Assembly (NCBI GenBank): GCA_040080075.1
Contig: JBEBJD010000001.1
Coordinates: 1-25,688, forward strand
Reading direction: 5' to 3'
Origin: JANNFX01 sp040080075
GTDB lineage: Bacteria; Pseudomonadota; Alphaproteobacteria; Rhizobiales; Hyphomicrobiaceae
Length of the DNA stretch: 25,688 nt
In this document: piece after piece, positions 14,241 through 22,074 of the stretch
Numbering within the stretch: position 1 is the stretch's first letter
Layout of the letters: every line of letters begins with the position of its first letter
The notes under the pieces: generated by a model
Told to the model about the DNA's origin: nothing
The model's database searches: none
Seen by the model: only the letters and a program-made list of their open reading frames with translations
Translations under genes and position numbers: made by a program

Positions 14241-14594
14241 GAAATTCAACTTGTTGCACTGCCATTTGTGGTCAATCCGGAAAAACATAACAAGCTGATA
14301 TTTATATGAATTTTTAAATTTCCCCGGATGGAGGACGGGATGATGCCGGGCATGGGTAGGAGCCGGCCTACCCGGCGGTTTGAGGAACCTGTCCCAGTGG
14401 GTGTTGCAGCTCCCTAACAATCCCTTAATGCACGCAGCTGCGCAACATCGCGAAAGCCCATAGTTCACGCATCCATCGAGGGCTGCGTTACTGGCCGCAT
14501 TCGAGCGGTTGCAGGCTGAAGCGGAACTGCTTGGCACACTCGCCGGGCCGCGACACGAGAACAATTGAGCCAAAGACTTTGAGGAGACGCCCAC
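14241..14594 (+). other. Leader region of the serine-cycle cluster with strong RNA folding potential
   Basis: This 354-bp gap between the regulator and sga starts AT-rich (14241-14325) and continues GC-rich. By eye, 14333-14460 can pair extensively. GGAC (14333-14336) pairs with GTCC (14391-14394) and encloses two hairpins: GGGTAGG/CCTACCC (14354-14360 with 14367-14373) and GGTT/AACC (14377-14380 with 14386-14389). This gives a three-way junction. A second long hairpin pairs TGGG (14398-14401) with CCCA (14457-14460), GTTGC (14403-14407) with GCAAC (14442-14446), and AGCT with AGCT. It may be a structured mRNA leader, a separate small RNA, or chance. No terminator follows the regulator gene and no promoter could be asserted. 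Confidence 0.4.
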
Positions 14595-15788
14595 ATGCTG
14601 GTCACACCGCACCTGTTCATTCCCGGCCCCACGACGATCCCCGAGGCCGTGCGATCGGCCATGGCAATCCCCATGGAAGACATGCGCAGCCCCGAGTTTC
14701 CTAAGTTCACGCTGCCGATTTTTGAAGACCTCAAGAAGGTCTTCAAGATGAAGGATGGCCGCGTTTTCATTTTCCCCTCGTCGGGCACCGGCGCCTGGGA
14801 ATCAGCCATCACCAACACGCTTGCCGTTGGTGACAAGGTTCTGATGAGCCGCTTTGGCCAGTTCTCGCTGCTCTGGGTCGATATGGCCGAGCGCATGGGC
14901 CTCAAGGTCGTGCTGTGTGATGAAGAATGGGGCACGGGCGTTCCACTTGAAAAGTATGCCGACATCCTCGCCAAGGATACGGCCCACGAGATCAAAGCTG
15001 TATTCGCGACCCACAACGAAACCGCAACTGGCGTGTCGAGCGATATCGCTGGCGTGCGCAAGGCACTCGATGCCGCCAAGCATCCAGCACTGCTGATGGT
15101 TGACGGCGTGTCGTCGGTCGGTTCACTCGACATGCGCATGGGCGAATGGAAGGTCGATTGCTGCGTTTCGGGTTCGCAGAAGGGCTTTATGCTCCCAACG
15201 GGCCTGGGCATTCTCGCCGTCAGCCAGAAGGCACTCGATGCCAACAAGACCCTCAACGGCCGCATGAACCGTTGCTTCTTCTCGTTCGAAGACATGATCA
15301 AGACCAACGATCTCGGCTACTTCCCTTATACGCCGGCAACACAGCTGATCCGCGGCCTGCGCGCCTCGCTGGATCTGATCGCCGCTGAAGGCCTCGATAA
15401 CGTGCTCACGCGCCATCACCGCATGGGTTCGGCCGTGCGCGCCGCCGTTGACGCCTGGGGCTTGAAGCTGTGCGCTAAAGAGCCGAAATGGCACTCCGAC
15501 ACGGTGTCGGCGATCCTGGTGCCGGAAGGCATTGACGCCAACAACGTGCTCAAGGCCGCTTACTACCGCTATAATACCTCGCTCGGAACTGGCCTCAATA
15601 AGGTTGCCGGCAAGGTGTTCCGCATCGGCCACTTGGGCGCTCTTGACGAGTACATGATCGGCGGCGTGCTGTTCGCGGTCGAGATGGCGTTGTTGGATTG
15701 TGGCGTCAACATCAAGGCCGGCTCTGGCACGGGCGCAGCGGCTGAATACTTCCGCAAGACCGCCACCAAATCCGCGACTTCGGCTTGA
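14595..15788 (+). CDS. sga: Serine-glyoxylate aminotransferase
   Basis: This cytoplasmic PLP enzyme moves the amino group of serine to glyoxylate, giving hydroxypyruvate and glycine. It is a defining step of the serine cycle (EC 2.6.1.45). The 397-residue product is a class V aminotransferase. It begins with FIPGPTTIPEAVRSAM, has FPSSGTGAWESAI (PLP phosphate region, about 60-72) and ATHNETATGV (about 138-147). VDGVSSVGS (169-177) holds the cofactor-binding Asp170, and SGSQKGFMLP (192-201) holds the PLP lysine Lys196. GAGGAG lies eight bases before the ATG. It heads the cluster sga-mcl-mtkA-mtkB-ppc. The hprA gene that often follows sga in methylotrophs is absent here. Confidence 0.95.
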   Translation: MLVTPHLFIPGPTTIPEAVRSAMAIPMEDMRSPEFPKFTLPIFEDLKKVFKMKDGRVFIFPSSGTGAWESAITNTLAVGDKVLMSRFGQFSLLWVDMAERMGLKVVLCDEEWGTGVPLEKYADILAKDTAHEIKAVFATHNETATGVSSDIAGVRKALDAAKHPALLMVDGVSSVGSLDMRMGEWKVDCCVSGSQKGFMLPTGLGILAVSQKALDANKTLNGRMNRCFFSFEDMIKTNDLGYFPYTPATQLIRGLRASLDLIAAEGLDNVLTRHHRMGSAVRAAVDAWGLKLCAKEPKWHSDTVSAILVPEGIDANNVLKAAYYRYNTSLGTGLNKVAGKVFRIGHLGALDEYMIGGVLFAVEMALLDCGVNIKAGSGTGAAAEYFRKTATKSATSA

Positions 15789-15795
15789 ACTGAAG

Positions 15796-15826
15796 CAGGC
15801 GGCGTACCCTTGAGGCACGCCGCCTG
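15796..15826. repeat. Perfect stem-loop between sga and mcl
   Basis: CAGGCGGCGT (15796-15805) and ACGCCGCCTG (15817-15826) form a perfect 10-bp GC-rich stem with an 11-base loop. It begins eight bases after the sga stop codon. No T-run follows on the plus strand. It is more likely to protect the 3' end of the sga message or reduce readthrough than to be a full terminator. Confidence 0.7.
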
Positions 15827-15951
15827 TATCAAGATGCACTCCGCCTGACGGCTCCACTAGCAAATAGCTAGCGTCCCCAAAAAAACTGGTGCTCGCGCGC
15901 CGCGCTAACGCACCGCCCGGTACACGCCTCAAGTCTAGTAAAGGAAACAAC

Positions 15952-16911
15952 ATGAGCTACACGCTTTACCCTCTCCGCAAGCAGCGCCTGCAACGCTCGT
16001 ACCTCGCCGTGCCGGGCTCCAACACGACCATGATCGACAAGGCGCTTGTGAGTGCCGCCGACTATGTATTCCTTGATTGCGAAGACGCCGTGGCCCCGCC
16101 CGACAAAGAGCAGGCACGCAAGAATATCATCCAGGCCCTGAACGACCTCGACTGGAAGGGCAATGGCAAGAGCGTGTCGGTTCGCATTAACGGCCTCGAC
16201 ACACACTATATGTATCGCGACGTCGTCGACATCATGGAACAAGCCGGCTCCAAGCTCGACACGATTCTGATACCGAAGGTTGGCGTTCCGGCCGACGTTT
16301 ATACGGTTGAATGCATTGTCAGCCAGATTGAAGTCGCCAAGGGCCTCAAGAATCAGGTCGGCACTGAAGCCTTGATCGAGACTCCGCTCGGCATGGCCAA
16401 CGTCGAAGCCATCGCCTCGGCCAACAGTCGTCTTGAATCGATGCACTTCGGTGTCGCCGACTACTCGGCATTCAACAAGGCGCGCACAGTGGTCATCGGC
16501 GGTTTAAACCCTGATTATCCCGGTGATCAGTGGCACTTCCCGATTTCACGTATGACTGTTGCTTGCCGTGCATTTGGTCTGCGCCCGATCGATGGCCCAT
16601 TCGGCGATTTCTCGGATCCGGCTGGATACACCGCCGGTGCCCGCCGCGCAGCCGCACTCGGCGTCGAAGGCAAGTGGGCGATCCATCCTTCGCAGATCGA
16701 ACTGGCCAACGAAGTGTTCTCGCCGACGGCCGCCGAAGTCTCGCGCGCCGAACGCATTCTCGTGGCACTCAAGGAAGCCGAAGCCCAGGGCAAGGGTGCG
16801 GCATCCCTCGACGGTAAGATGATTGATGCGGCGTCCGAAAAGATGGCCAATAATCTTCTTGCAACCAACGCCGCAATCAAAGCCGGTGAAGCAGCTCGCG
16901 CTAAGTCATAA
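15952..16911 (+). CDS. mcl: L-malyl-CoA / beta-methylmalyl-CoA lyase
   Basis: Malyl-CoA lyase splits L-malyl-CoA into glyoxylate and acetyl-CoA, regenerating the serine-cycle acceptor; it may also act on beta-methylmalyl-CoA. It belongs to the CitE/HpcH TIM-barrel family and needs Mg2+. From the ATG at 15952 the product has 319 residues. Visible blocks are RSYLAVPGSNTTMIDKAL, FLDCEDAVAPPDKEQAR (41-57), VSVRINGLDTHYMYRD (Arg78), ILIPKVG, ALIETPLGMANVEAIA (metal ligand Glu143) and GKWAIHPSQIELAN. An earlier in-frame start at 15889 is rejected because AAGGA precedes 15952 and the family begins MSYTL-like. The gene lies 29 bp before mtkA. In Methylorubrum the gene is called mclA. Confidence 0.95.
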   Translation: MSYTLYPLRKQRLQRSYLAVPGSNTTMIDKALVSAADYVFLDCEDAVAPPDKEQARKNIIQALNDLDWKGNGKSVSVRINGLDTHYMYRDVVDIMEQAGSKLDTILIPKVGVPADVYTVECIVSQIEVAKGLKNQVGTEALIETPLGMANVEAIASANSRLESMHFGVADYSAFNKARTVVIGGLNPDYPGDQWHFPISRMTVACRAFGLRPIDGPFGDFSDPAGYTAGARRAAALGVEGKWAIHPSQIELANEVFSPTAAEVSRAERILVALKEAEAQGKGAASLDGKMIDAASEKMANNLLATNAAIKAGEAARAKS

Positions 16912-16940
16912 TTGAACCCCGTCAAATTGGAGGTCCGGGC

Positions 16941-18107
16941 ATGGACATTCATGAGTATCAAGCAAAAGAACTTCTCGCGAAGTTCGGCGTCGCCATCCCG
17001 CGCGGCGGTCTTGCCTACAGCCCAGAACAGGCTGCTTACCGCGCCACGGAAATTGGTGGTTCGAAGTGGGTTGTGAAGGCGCAGATCCATTCGGGTGCAC
17101 GCGGCAAGGCCGGCGGCATCAAGGTGTGCTCGAACGATCGCGAGATCGAAAGTGCTGCTGAAAGCCTGCTCGGCAAGAAGCTCGTCACACATCAGACGGG
17201 CCCGGCCGGCAAGCTGGTGTCGCGTCTCTACATCGAAGAAGCTTCTGACATCGACAAGGAAATCTACTTGTCCTTCGTTATGGATCGCGCTTCTGAGCGT
17301 ATCGTCGTCGTGGCCTCGGCCGCCGGCGGTATGGACATCGAAGAAATCGCTGCCAGCCAGCCAGACACCATCATCAAGATCGCGGTTGATCCGGCTGTTG
17401 GCATGCAGGCTTTTCAGGCCCGCGAAGTGACCTTTGGCCTGGGTGTGGAACCGGAACTGGTACAGAAATTCGAGCGCACCATTTTGGGCGCCTATCGTGC
17501 CTTCCGCGACCTTGATGCCATCATGGTCGAGATCAATCCGCTGGTCATCACTAAGCAGAAGGGCGTCATCGCGCTCGATGCCAAGATGAGCTTTGACGAG
17601 AACGCTCTGTTCCGCCGTCCACACATTGCTGAACTGCGCGACAAGAGTCAGGAAGACAACCGCGAAACCTATGCCTCCGACCGCGGCTTGGCTTACGTCG
17701 GCCTAGATGGCGACATCGGCTGCATCGTCAACGGCGCGGGTCTCGCAATGGCCACACTCGACATGATCAAGCTGGCAGGTGGCGAGCCGGCCAACTTCCT
17801 CGACATCGGCGGCGGCGCATCTCCAGAACGTGTCACCAAGTCATTCAAGGCGGTTTTGCGCGACAAGAACGTGAAGGCCATTCTGGTCAACGTGTTTGCC
17901 GGTATCAACCGCTGCGACTGGGTTGCGAAGGGCGTCGTTGACGCCGTGCGCGAACTTGAGATCAAGATGCCTATCGTCGTGCGCTTGGCTGGCACCAACG
18001 TCGAAGAAGGCCGCAAGATCATCGACGAAAGCGGCTTGACCGTGATTTCGGCTGAAACCTTGGCAGACGCGGCGGCGAAATCCGTGGCTGCGGCTAAGAA
18101 CGCCTGA
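16941..18107 (+). CDS. mtkA: Malate-CoA ligase (malate thiokinase) large subunit
   Basis: Together with MtkB this cytoplasmic enzyme uses ATP to join malate and CoA, giving malyl-CoA for Mcl (EC 6.2.1.9). The 388-residue product is a succinyl-CoA-synthetase-beta-like ATP-grasp protein. It begins MDIHEYQAKELLAKFGVAIPRGG and has the ATP-grasp core VVKAQIHSGARGKAGGIKVC (about 46-65). EINPLVITKQKGVIALDAKMSFDENALFRR (about 197-226) carries the metal ligands. The C-terminal ligase domain holds GAGLAMATLDMIKLAGGEPANFLDIGGGA. SucC is the obvious alternative, but the position directly between mcl and mtkB/ppc marks it as the malate enzyme. GGAGGT lies six bases before the ATG. Confidence 0.93.
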   Translation: MDIHEYQAKELLAKFGVAIPRGGLAYSPEQAAYRATEIGGSKWVVKAQIHSGARGKAGGIKVCSNDREIESAAESLLGKKLVTHQTGPAGKLVSRLYIEEASDIDKEIYLSFVMDRASERIVVVASAAGGMDIEEIAASQPDTIIKIAVDPAVGMQAFQAREVTFGLGVEPELVQKFERTILGAYRAFRDLDAIMVEINPLVITKQKGVIALDAKMSFDENALFRRPHIAELRDKSQEDNRETYASDRGLAYVGLDGDIGCIVNGAGLAMATLDMIKLAGGEPANFLDIGGGASPERVTKSFKAVLRDKNVKAILVNVFAGINRCDWVAKGVVDAVRELEIKMPIVVRLAGTNVEEGRKIIDESGLTVISAETLADAAAKSVAAAKNA

Positions 18108-18124
18108 TCGGGAGAACGAGTAAA

Positions 18125-19021
18125 ATGGCGATCTTTATCAACGAAAATACGCCCATCATCGTTCAGGGCTTCACTGGCCGCATCGGAACATTCCATGCCC
18201 AGGAAATGATCGATTACGGCACCAACGTGGTTGGCGGCGTGACTCCGGGCAAGGGTGGTTCGACCCATCTGGGCCGTCCGGTGTTCAACACCGTCAAGGG
18301 TGCAGTTAAGGAAACCGGTGCAGAAGCTTCCATCGTGTTTGTGCCACCGCCATTCGCGGCTGACAGCATCATGGAAGCGGCCGATGCCGGCATCAAATAC
18401 TGCGTCTGCATCACCGATGGTATTCCAACCCAAGACATGATCCGTGTGAAGCGCTACTTCCGCCGCTATAAAAAGGAGCAGCGCATGATCATGACGGGCC
18501 CCAACTGCGCGGGCACCATCTCGCCAGGCAAGGCGATGCTCGGTATTATGCCGGGGCACATCTATCTGCCCGGGCGTGTTGGCATCGTCGGCCGCTCGGG
18601 CACGCTGGGCTACGAAGCTGCCGAACAGTTGAAGATGCTGGGAATTGGTGTCTCGACGTCGGTTGGCATTGGCGGTGATCCGATCAACGGCTCGTCGCAT
18701 CGCGATATTCTCGAGCACTTCGAGAACGATCCCGATACCGATGCCGTGCTGATGATCGGCGAAATCGGCGGTCCGCAGGAGGCAGAAGCGGGCATGTGGG
18801 CCAAGGCCAACATGAAGAAGCCGGTTGTCGCTTACATCGCCGGGCTGTCGGCACCCAAGGGCCGGCGCATGGGCCACGCGGGCGCTATCGTTTCATCGTT
18901 CGGCGAAAGTGCGGCTGAGAAGGTTGAGATTCTCAAGGGTTGTGGCGTAACGATTGCGCCGACACCCTCGGAAATGGGCTCGACGATTGCCGCCGTTCTG
19001 GCCAAGCAAAAGGCGAAGTAG
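18125..19021 (+). CDS. mtkB: Malate-CoA ligase (malate thiokinase) small subunit
   Basis: This is the alpha-type subunit of malate thiokinase; it binds CoA and carries the phosphohistidine. The 298-residue product starts with a CoA-binding Rossmann domain (MAIFINENTPIIVQGFTGRIGTFHAQEMI, then GGVTPGKGGSTHLGRPVFNTV). It contains MTGPNCAGTISPGKAMLGIMPG and GIVGRSGTLGYEAAEQL in the centre. The phosphorylated His251 lies in RRMGHAGAIVSSFGES near the end. It begins 17 bp after mtkA, a spacing that implies one transcript and matched synthesis. It resembles SucD, and context again decides. Confidence 0.94.
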   Translation: MAIFINENTPIIVQGFTGRIGTFHAQEMIDYGTNVVGGVTPGKGGSTHLGRPVFNTVKGAVKETGAEASIVFVPPPFAADSIMEAADAGIKYCVCITDGIPTQDMIRVKRYFRRYKKEQRMIMTGPNCAGTISPGKAMLGIMPGHIYLPGRVGIVGRSGTLGYEAAEQLKMLGIGVSTSVGIGGDPINGSSHRDILEHFENDPDTDAVLMIGEIGGPQEAEAGMWAKANMKKPVVAYIAGLSAPKGRRMGHAGAIVSSFGESAAEKVEILKGCGVTIAPTPSEMGSTIAAVLAKQKAK

Positions 19022-19030
19022 ATTAGTCAA

Positions 19031-19063
19031 TGCTCCCGGCGGGATCAATGCCTGCCGGGGGCA
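19031..19063. repeat. Long stem-loop between mtkB and ppc
   Basis: TGCTCCCGGCGGG (19031-19043) pairs with CCTGCCGGGGGCA (19051-19063) over 13 bp with two G-U pairs and a 7-base loop. It sits 9 bases past the mtkB stop and is not followed by a T-run. Like the sga-mcl hairpin it is probably an mRNA stability or partial-termination element. Confidence 0.7.
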
Positions 19064-19099
19064 GACTTAGTTCAATAGGTTTCTGAGGAGAATGGGCCG

Positions 19100-21958
19100 A
19101 TGCAACAGTCCGATGTGCCGGGAACTCAGAAGCTCGACGAGCACACACTTAGAGACGAGTTGAGGAGTTACCGGACTCAGATTCCGGATCAGCCCGGACT
19201 CAATCCCATTGTCAACGTCGCCTTCGGGTTGTCGCGCCGGCTCGAACAGGGTGGCATTTCGTTTGATGATTTGAAGGCTCTGGCCGGGCGCTTGATGGAT
19301 CGCGCCGCCGTGCGCCGTGCCCTGCGCCTCAAAGAGCAAATCGGCTATGCCGACGACGCCACGACACTGGCTGAGTTCTCCAAGTTTGTGGCCGACACCG
19401 TTGGTGCTGATTCAAGCGATGATAAGGCCTTCTCGACCTTCAAAGAGCGCTGGTCGCGCGCCCGTTCAGGCATCGTCTTTACTGCGCATCCGACCTTCGG
19501 AGTATCTGATGAACTGACGCGCAAGATGATCGACATTGCGATGAAAGGAAGCGACACCGGCGAAAGCCTTGGCGCGGCTCATCGCCCCGATAATGGCATC
19601 ACGCTCGAATACGAGCACAAGCGCGTATCGCACGCCATTCAAATGCTGCGTGATGCCTATGTGGATCTGCTGGGAACATTCTATTCCGTGGCCGCCGCTG
19701 GCTTTGGCGACAAGGCCTATAAGGTTCGCCCGAAGCTTGCAACCGTCGCATCCTGGGTCGGATATGATCTCGACGGCCGCACCGACATCAACTGGGCCTA
19801 TTCGTTTGCGATCCGCCTGCGCGAAAAGCGCACGGCACTCCTCGATGTTCGCGAGCGCTTCCAAAAGTTGCGACCGATGTTCGGCGAAACGGGCGATGCA
19901 TCACGCATCGTTCGTCAGATTATTGGCAAACTCGACCTGGCCGTCTCCGCCGTCGATCTTCAGGTGCGCACGCTCGAACAGGCTGGCAACGGTCAAGCGA
20001 CACTGGCACAAGCTGCCAATGCCATTAGTCAGGGCGACGGCTACAACATGGTCTCGACCGAGCCTCTGGTTCAGTTGTTTGATCAATTGATGGACGTGTG
20101 CCCCAATGCGGCTGCCAAAAGCGCGCTGGCATCGTTGTCTGGGCTTGTTCAGGCCACGGGTCTAGGAAACTCGCACATCCATTTGCGCGTCAATGCCGTG
20201 CAGATCAACAACGCCTTCCGCGCGTTTGTGCATGAAAGCTGGACGGCCGACTTGACCGAACGTCAGGCTCTGGCTCGCATCGTCGAGATGATCCGCACGG
20301 TCAAACCCGAGACGGTCAACTTCGAAACGCTGGATCTCGAAACGGCGACGGCAATCCGCCAGTTCGCGCTTGCCGCACAGATCCGCAAGCACGTCGATCG
20401 CGATACGCCGATCCGCTATCTCATTGCCGAATGTGAGAGCCCGGCGACCATCCTGATTGCGATCTATTTCGCCAAATTGTTTGGCGTGCAGGATATCGTC
20501 GATATATCACCGCTGTTCGAGACGCCCGCAGCGCTGGAAACCGGCGCGCGCCTTATCGAGCGGTTGCTTGCTGAAGACGCCTACCGTGAATACGTGACTG
20601 GCCGCGGCCGTATTGCCATTCAGACGGGATATTCCGACGCGGGCCGCTTCATAGGCCAGATCGCTGGCGGCTTGGCGCATGAACGCCTGCAGCACGGCAT
20701 CGCTGAAACGGTTCACAAGTCCGGGTTAAAGGGCGTCGAGACGCTGATCTTCTCGACCTTCGGCGAGAGCATGGGGCGCGGCACGCATCCTGGTAACATG
20801 CGCCGCAGGCTGCGCTATGTCATGTCAGGTGAATCGCGCTGGCGCTTCTTCCGTCACGGCCTGCCGCTGAAGCACGAGACAAGTTTCCAAGGCGGCGATG
20901 GCTACATGTATTTTGCCAATCGGGCGCTCGCGACGCGCGCACTGACCACGGTTGTTATGGACGGGCGTGATCCGGGCGCAGGCGAAGATCCATTCTACAC
21001 CGACACCAACCTCAGCCTCGATTTCCAATTGCGTTTGCGGGGCTATCAGCAGGGACTATTCGCCCATCCCGGCTATAGGGCACTGCTGGGAGCCTTTGGT
21101 GCCAACTTGCTGTTCAAGACCGGATCGCGGCCAGTGAAGCGGCAGGGCGATCATGCTTCCGATCGCGGTGATCCGGCACGGATGCGCGCCATTCCCAACA
21201 ATGCCATTCTGCAGCAGTTCGGCTATCTGGCAAACGTCGTTTCTGGCCTGGGCGCGGGCGTCGGCTCGGAGCGCGACCGGTTTGTTGAGCTGGCCAAGAA
21301 CTCGCCGCGTTTGAAATCGCTGATCGAGATGATCGCACGTGCCAAGCAGTTGTCCAGCCTCAATGCCGTTGGTGCCAATGCCGTGATTTTCGATGCCGGC
21401 TTCTGGGCGTCGCGCGCGTCGTGGAGCCGTGAGCCGCATCTCGATGCTGCGTTCAAGATCCTGGCCAAGCGCTTGCTACCCGACACGCGTTCGCAGGCTA
21501 TCAATGGTCTGGCGCATCACTTGCGTCTCGATGCAATCGAGCTGCATGGCATTCTGGAAGAAATCGGTTTGGAAGCGGGTAAAATTCCGGATGATCATCG
21601 CCTTGAACTCGATCTTCTGCAGGCCATTCGCCTGACGCTGATGATGCGCGTCTTTATTCTAGCGGCTCAATTGCCCCGTTTCACGGCGACCACCGAGACC
21701 ACATACGACCAATTGTTCCAGCAGGCGTTGGCACTCGAAATTCCTGAAGTCATTTCTGTTATGCGCAAGGCATTTCCAAAGCGCACGGCTGGAGTACACG
21801 ACGATTCGGAGTTCAACGAAAAGGCGACCTATCTGCCCAAGGGTATCGACGACTATGGCCGTATCGAAACGGAAATTCTCGAGCCCATGGAAAAATCGTA
21901 CGAGTTCATTCGCGAGATCGGTACCGGAATTTCGCACCATTGGGGCGCATTCGGCTGA
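19100..21958 (+). CDS. ppc: Phosphoenolpyruvate carboxylase, divergent (methylotroph-like) type
   Basis: PEP carboxylase adds bicarbonate to PEP to form oxaloacetate, the CO2-fixing step of the serine cycle (EC 4.1.1.31). The 952-residue length is normal to slightly long. The proton-shuttle histidine is present in VFTAHPTFG (His130), and there is a recognisable GYSDAGRFIG (510-518) and SMGRGTHPGN (557-566). Two motifs differ from ordinary PEPC. The usual FHGRGG reads FSTFGE (551-556), so the expected His and Arg are Ser and Phe. The usual C-terminal NTG is replaced by GAFG. The lysine of GYSDSxKD is Arg516. GAGGAG lies before the ATG. It closes the sga-mcl-mtkAB-ppc cluster, 78 bp after mtkB. 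Context makes the function likely despite the changed motifs. Confidence 0.9.
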   Translation: MQQSDVPGTQKLDEHTLRDELRSYRTQIPDQPGLNPIVNVAFGLSRRLEQGGISFDDLKALAGRLMDRAAVRRALRLKEQIGYADDATTLAEFSKFVADTVGADSSDDKAFSTFKERWSRARSGIVFTAHPTFGVSDELTRKMIDIAMKGSDTGESLGAAHRPDNGITLEYEHKRVSHAIQMLRDAYVDLLGTFYSVAAAGFGDKAYKVRPKLATVASWVGYDLDGRTDINWAYSFAIRLREKRTALLDVRERFQKLRPMFGETGDASRIVRQIIGKLDLAVSAVDLQVRTLEQAGNGQATLAQAANAISQGDGYNMVSTEPLVQLFDQLMDVCPNAAAKSALASLSGLVQATGLGNSHIHLRVNAVQINNAFRAFVHESWTADLTERQALARIVEMIRTVKPETVNFETLDLETATAIRQFALAAQIRKHVDRDTPIRYLIAECESPATILIAIYFAKLFGVQDIVDISPLFETPAALETGARLIERLLAEDAYREYVTGRGRIAIQTGYSDAGRFIGQIAGGLAHERLQHGIAETVHKSGLKGVETLIFSTFGESMGRGTHPGNMRRRLRYVMSGESRWRFFRHGLPLKHETSFQGGDGYMYFANRALATRALTTVVMDGRDPGAGEDPFYTDTNLSLDFQLRLRGYQQGLFAHPGYRALLGAFGANLLFKTGSRPVKRQGDHASDRGDPARMRAIPNNAILQQFGYLANVVSGLGAGVGSERDRFVELAKNSPRLKSLIEMIARAKQLSSLNAVGANAVIFDAGFWASRASWSREPHLDAAFKILAKRLLPDTRSQAINGLAHHLRLDAIELHGILEEIGLEAGKIPDDHRLELDLLQAIRLTLMMRVFILAAQLPRFTATTETTYDQLFQQALALEIPEVISVMRKAFPKRTAGVHDDSEFNEKATYLPKGIDDYGRIETEILEPMEKSYEFIREIGTGISHHWGAFG

Positions 21959-21970
21959 TGTTGCAAAGCC

Positions 21971-22033
21971 GTAGGGCGGATTAGGCGTACGCCGTGCTGG
22001 CGGCACGCAAGAAATATGGCGCAGTAACCCGCC
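21971..22033. repeat. Degenerate inverted intergenic repeat after ppc
   Basis: GTAGGGCGGATTAGGCG at 21971 is answered by GGCGCAGTAACCCGCC ending at 22033, an imperfect inverse of it. The interior contains smaller palindromes (GCGTACGC, and GCCGTGCTGGCGGC). The ends resemble the common GTAGGGTGGGTTA...TAACCCACC intergenic element of proteobacteria in a decayed form. It lies between the convergent ppc and prmB genes. Confidence 0.5.
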
Positions 22034-22074
22034 GCTTCCTGGCGATCGACCGGCGCAATACGCTGCCGCTATTG

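Noticed and set aside
14241..14325. Sigma-70 promoter for sga in the AT-rich patch
   Set aside because: TTGTGG and TGATAT are present, but the spacing is 24 bases and other combinations match poorly. It is not strong enough to list.
14461..14568. Protein-like stretch ending in AELLGTLAGPRHENN before sga
   Set aside because: The frame has a TAG at its beginning and no ATG or GTG with a ribosome binding site after it. It could be a remnant of a small gene, but the evidence is too thin to list.
14465..15307. Minus-strand open frame of 280 codons covering the sga leader and the sga 5' half
   Set aside because: The product is low-complexity Ser/Ala/Thr/Arg-rich with no motif, and is antisense to the well-supported sga gene.
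15889..15951. Extension of mcl by 21 codons at its 5' end
   Set aside because: The extra residues are Arg/Pro-rich and unlike the family. AAGGA lies just before the ATG at 15952.
16527..17624. Long open frame (365 codons) on the minus strand across mcl and mtkA
   Set aside because: It is antisense to two secure enzymes with strong family motifs and runs across their gene boundary. It has no recognisable protein features and is a by-product of high-GC codon use.
17693..18877. Long open frame (394 codons) on the minus strand across mtkA and mtkB
   Set aside because: It is antisense to mtkA/mtkB, His- and Arg-rich, and spans two genes. It is a shadow of the real coding strand.
16941..19021. 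Reading mtkAB as succinyl-CoA synthetase (sucCD)
   Set aside because: The two families are closely related, but the placement between mcl and ppc, with no sucAB or mdh nearby, fits malate thiokinase far better.
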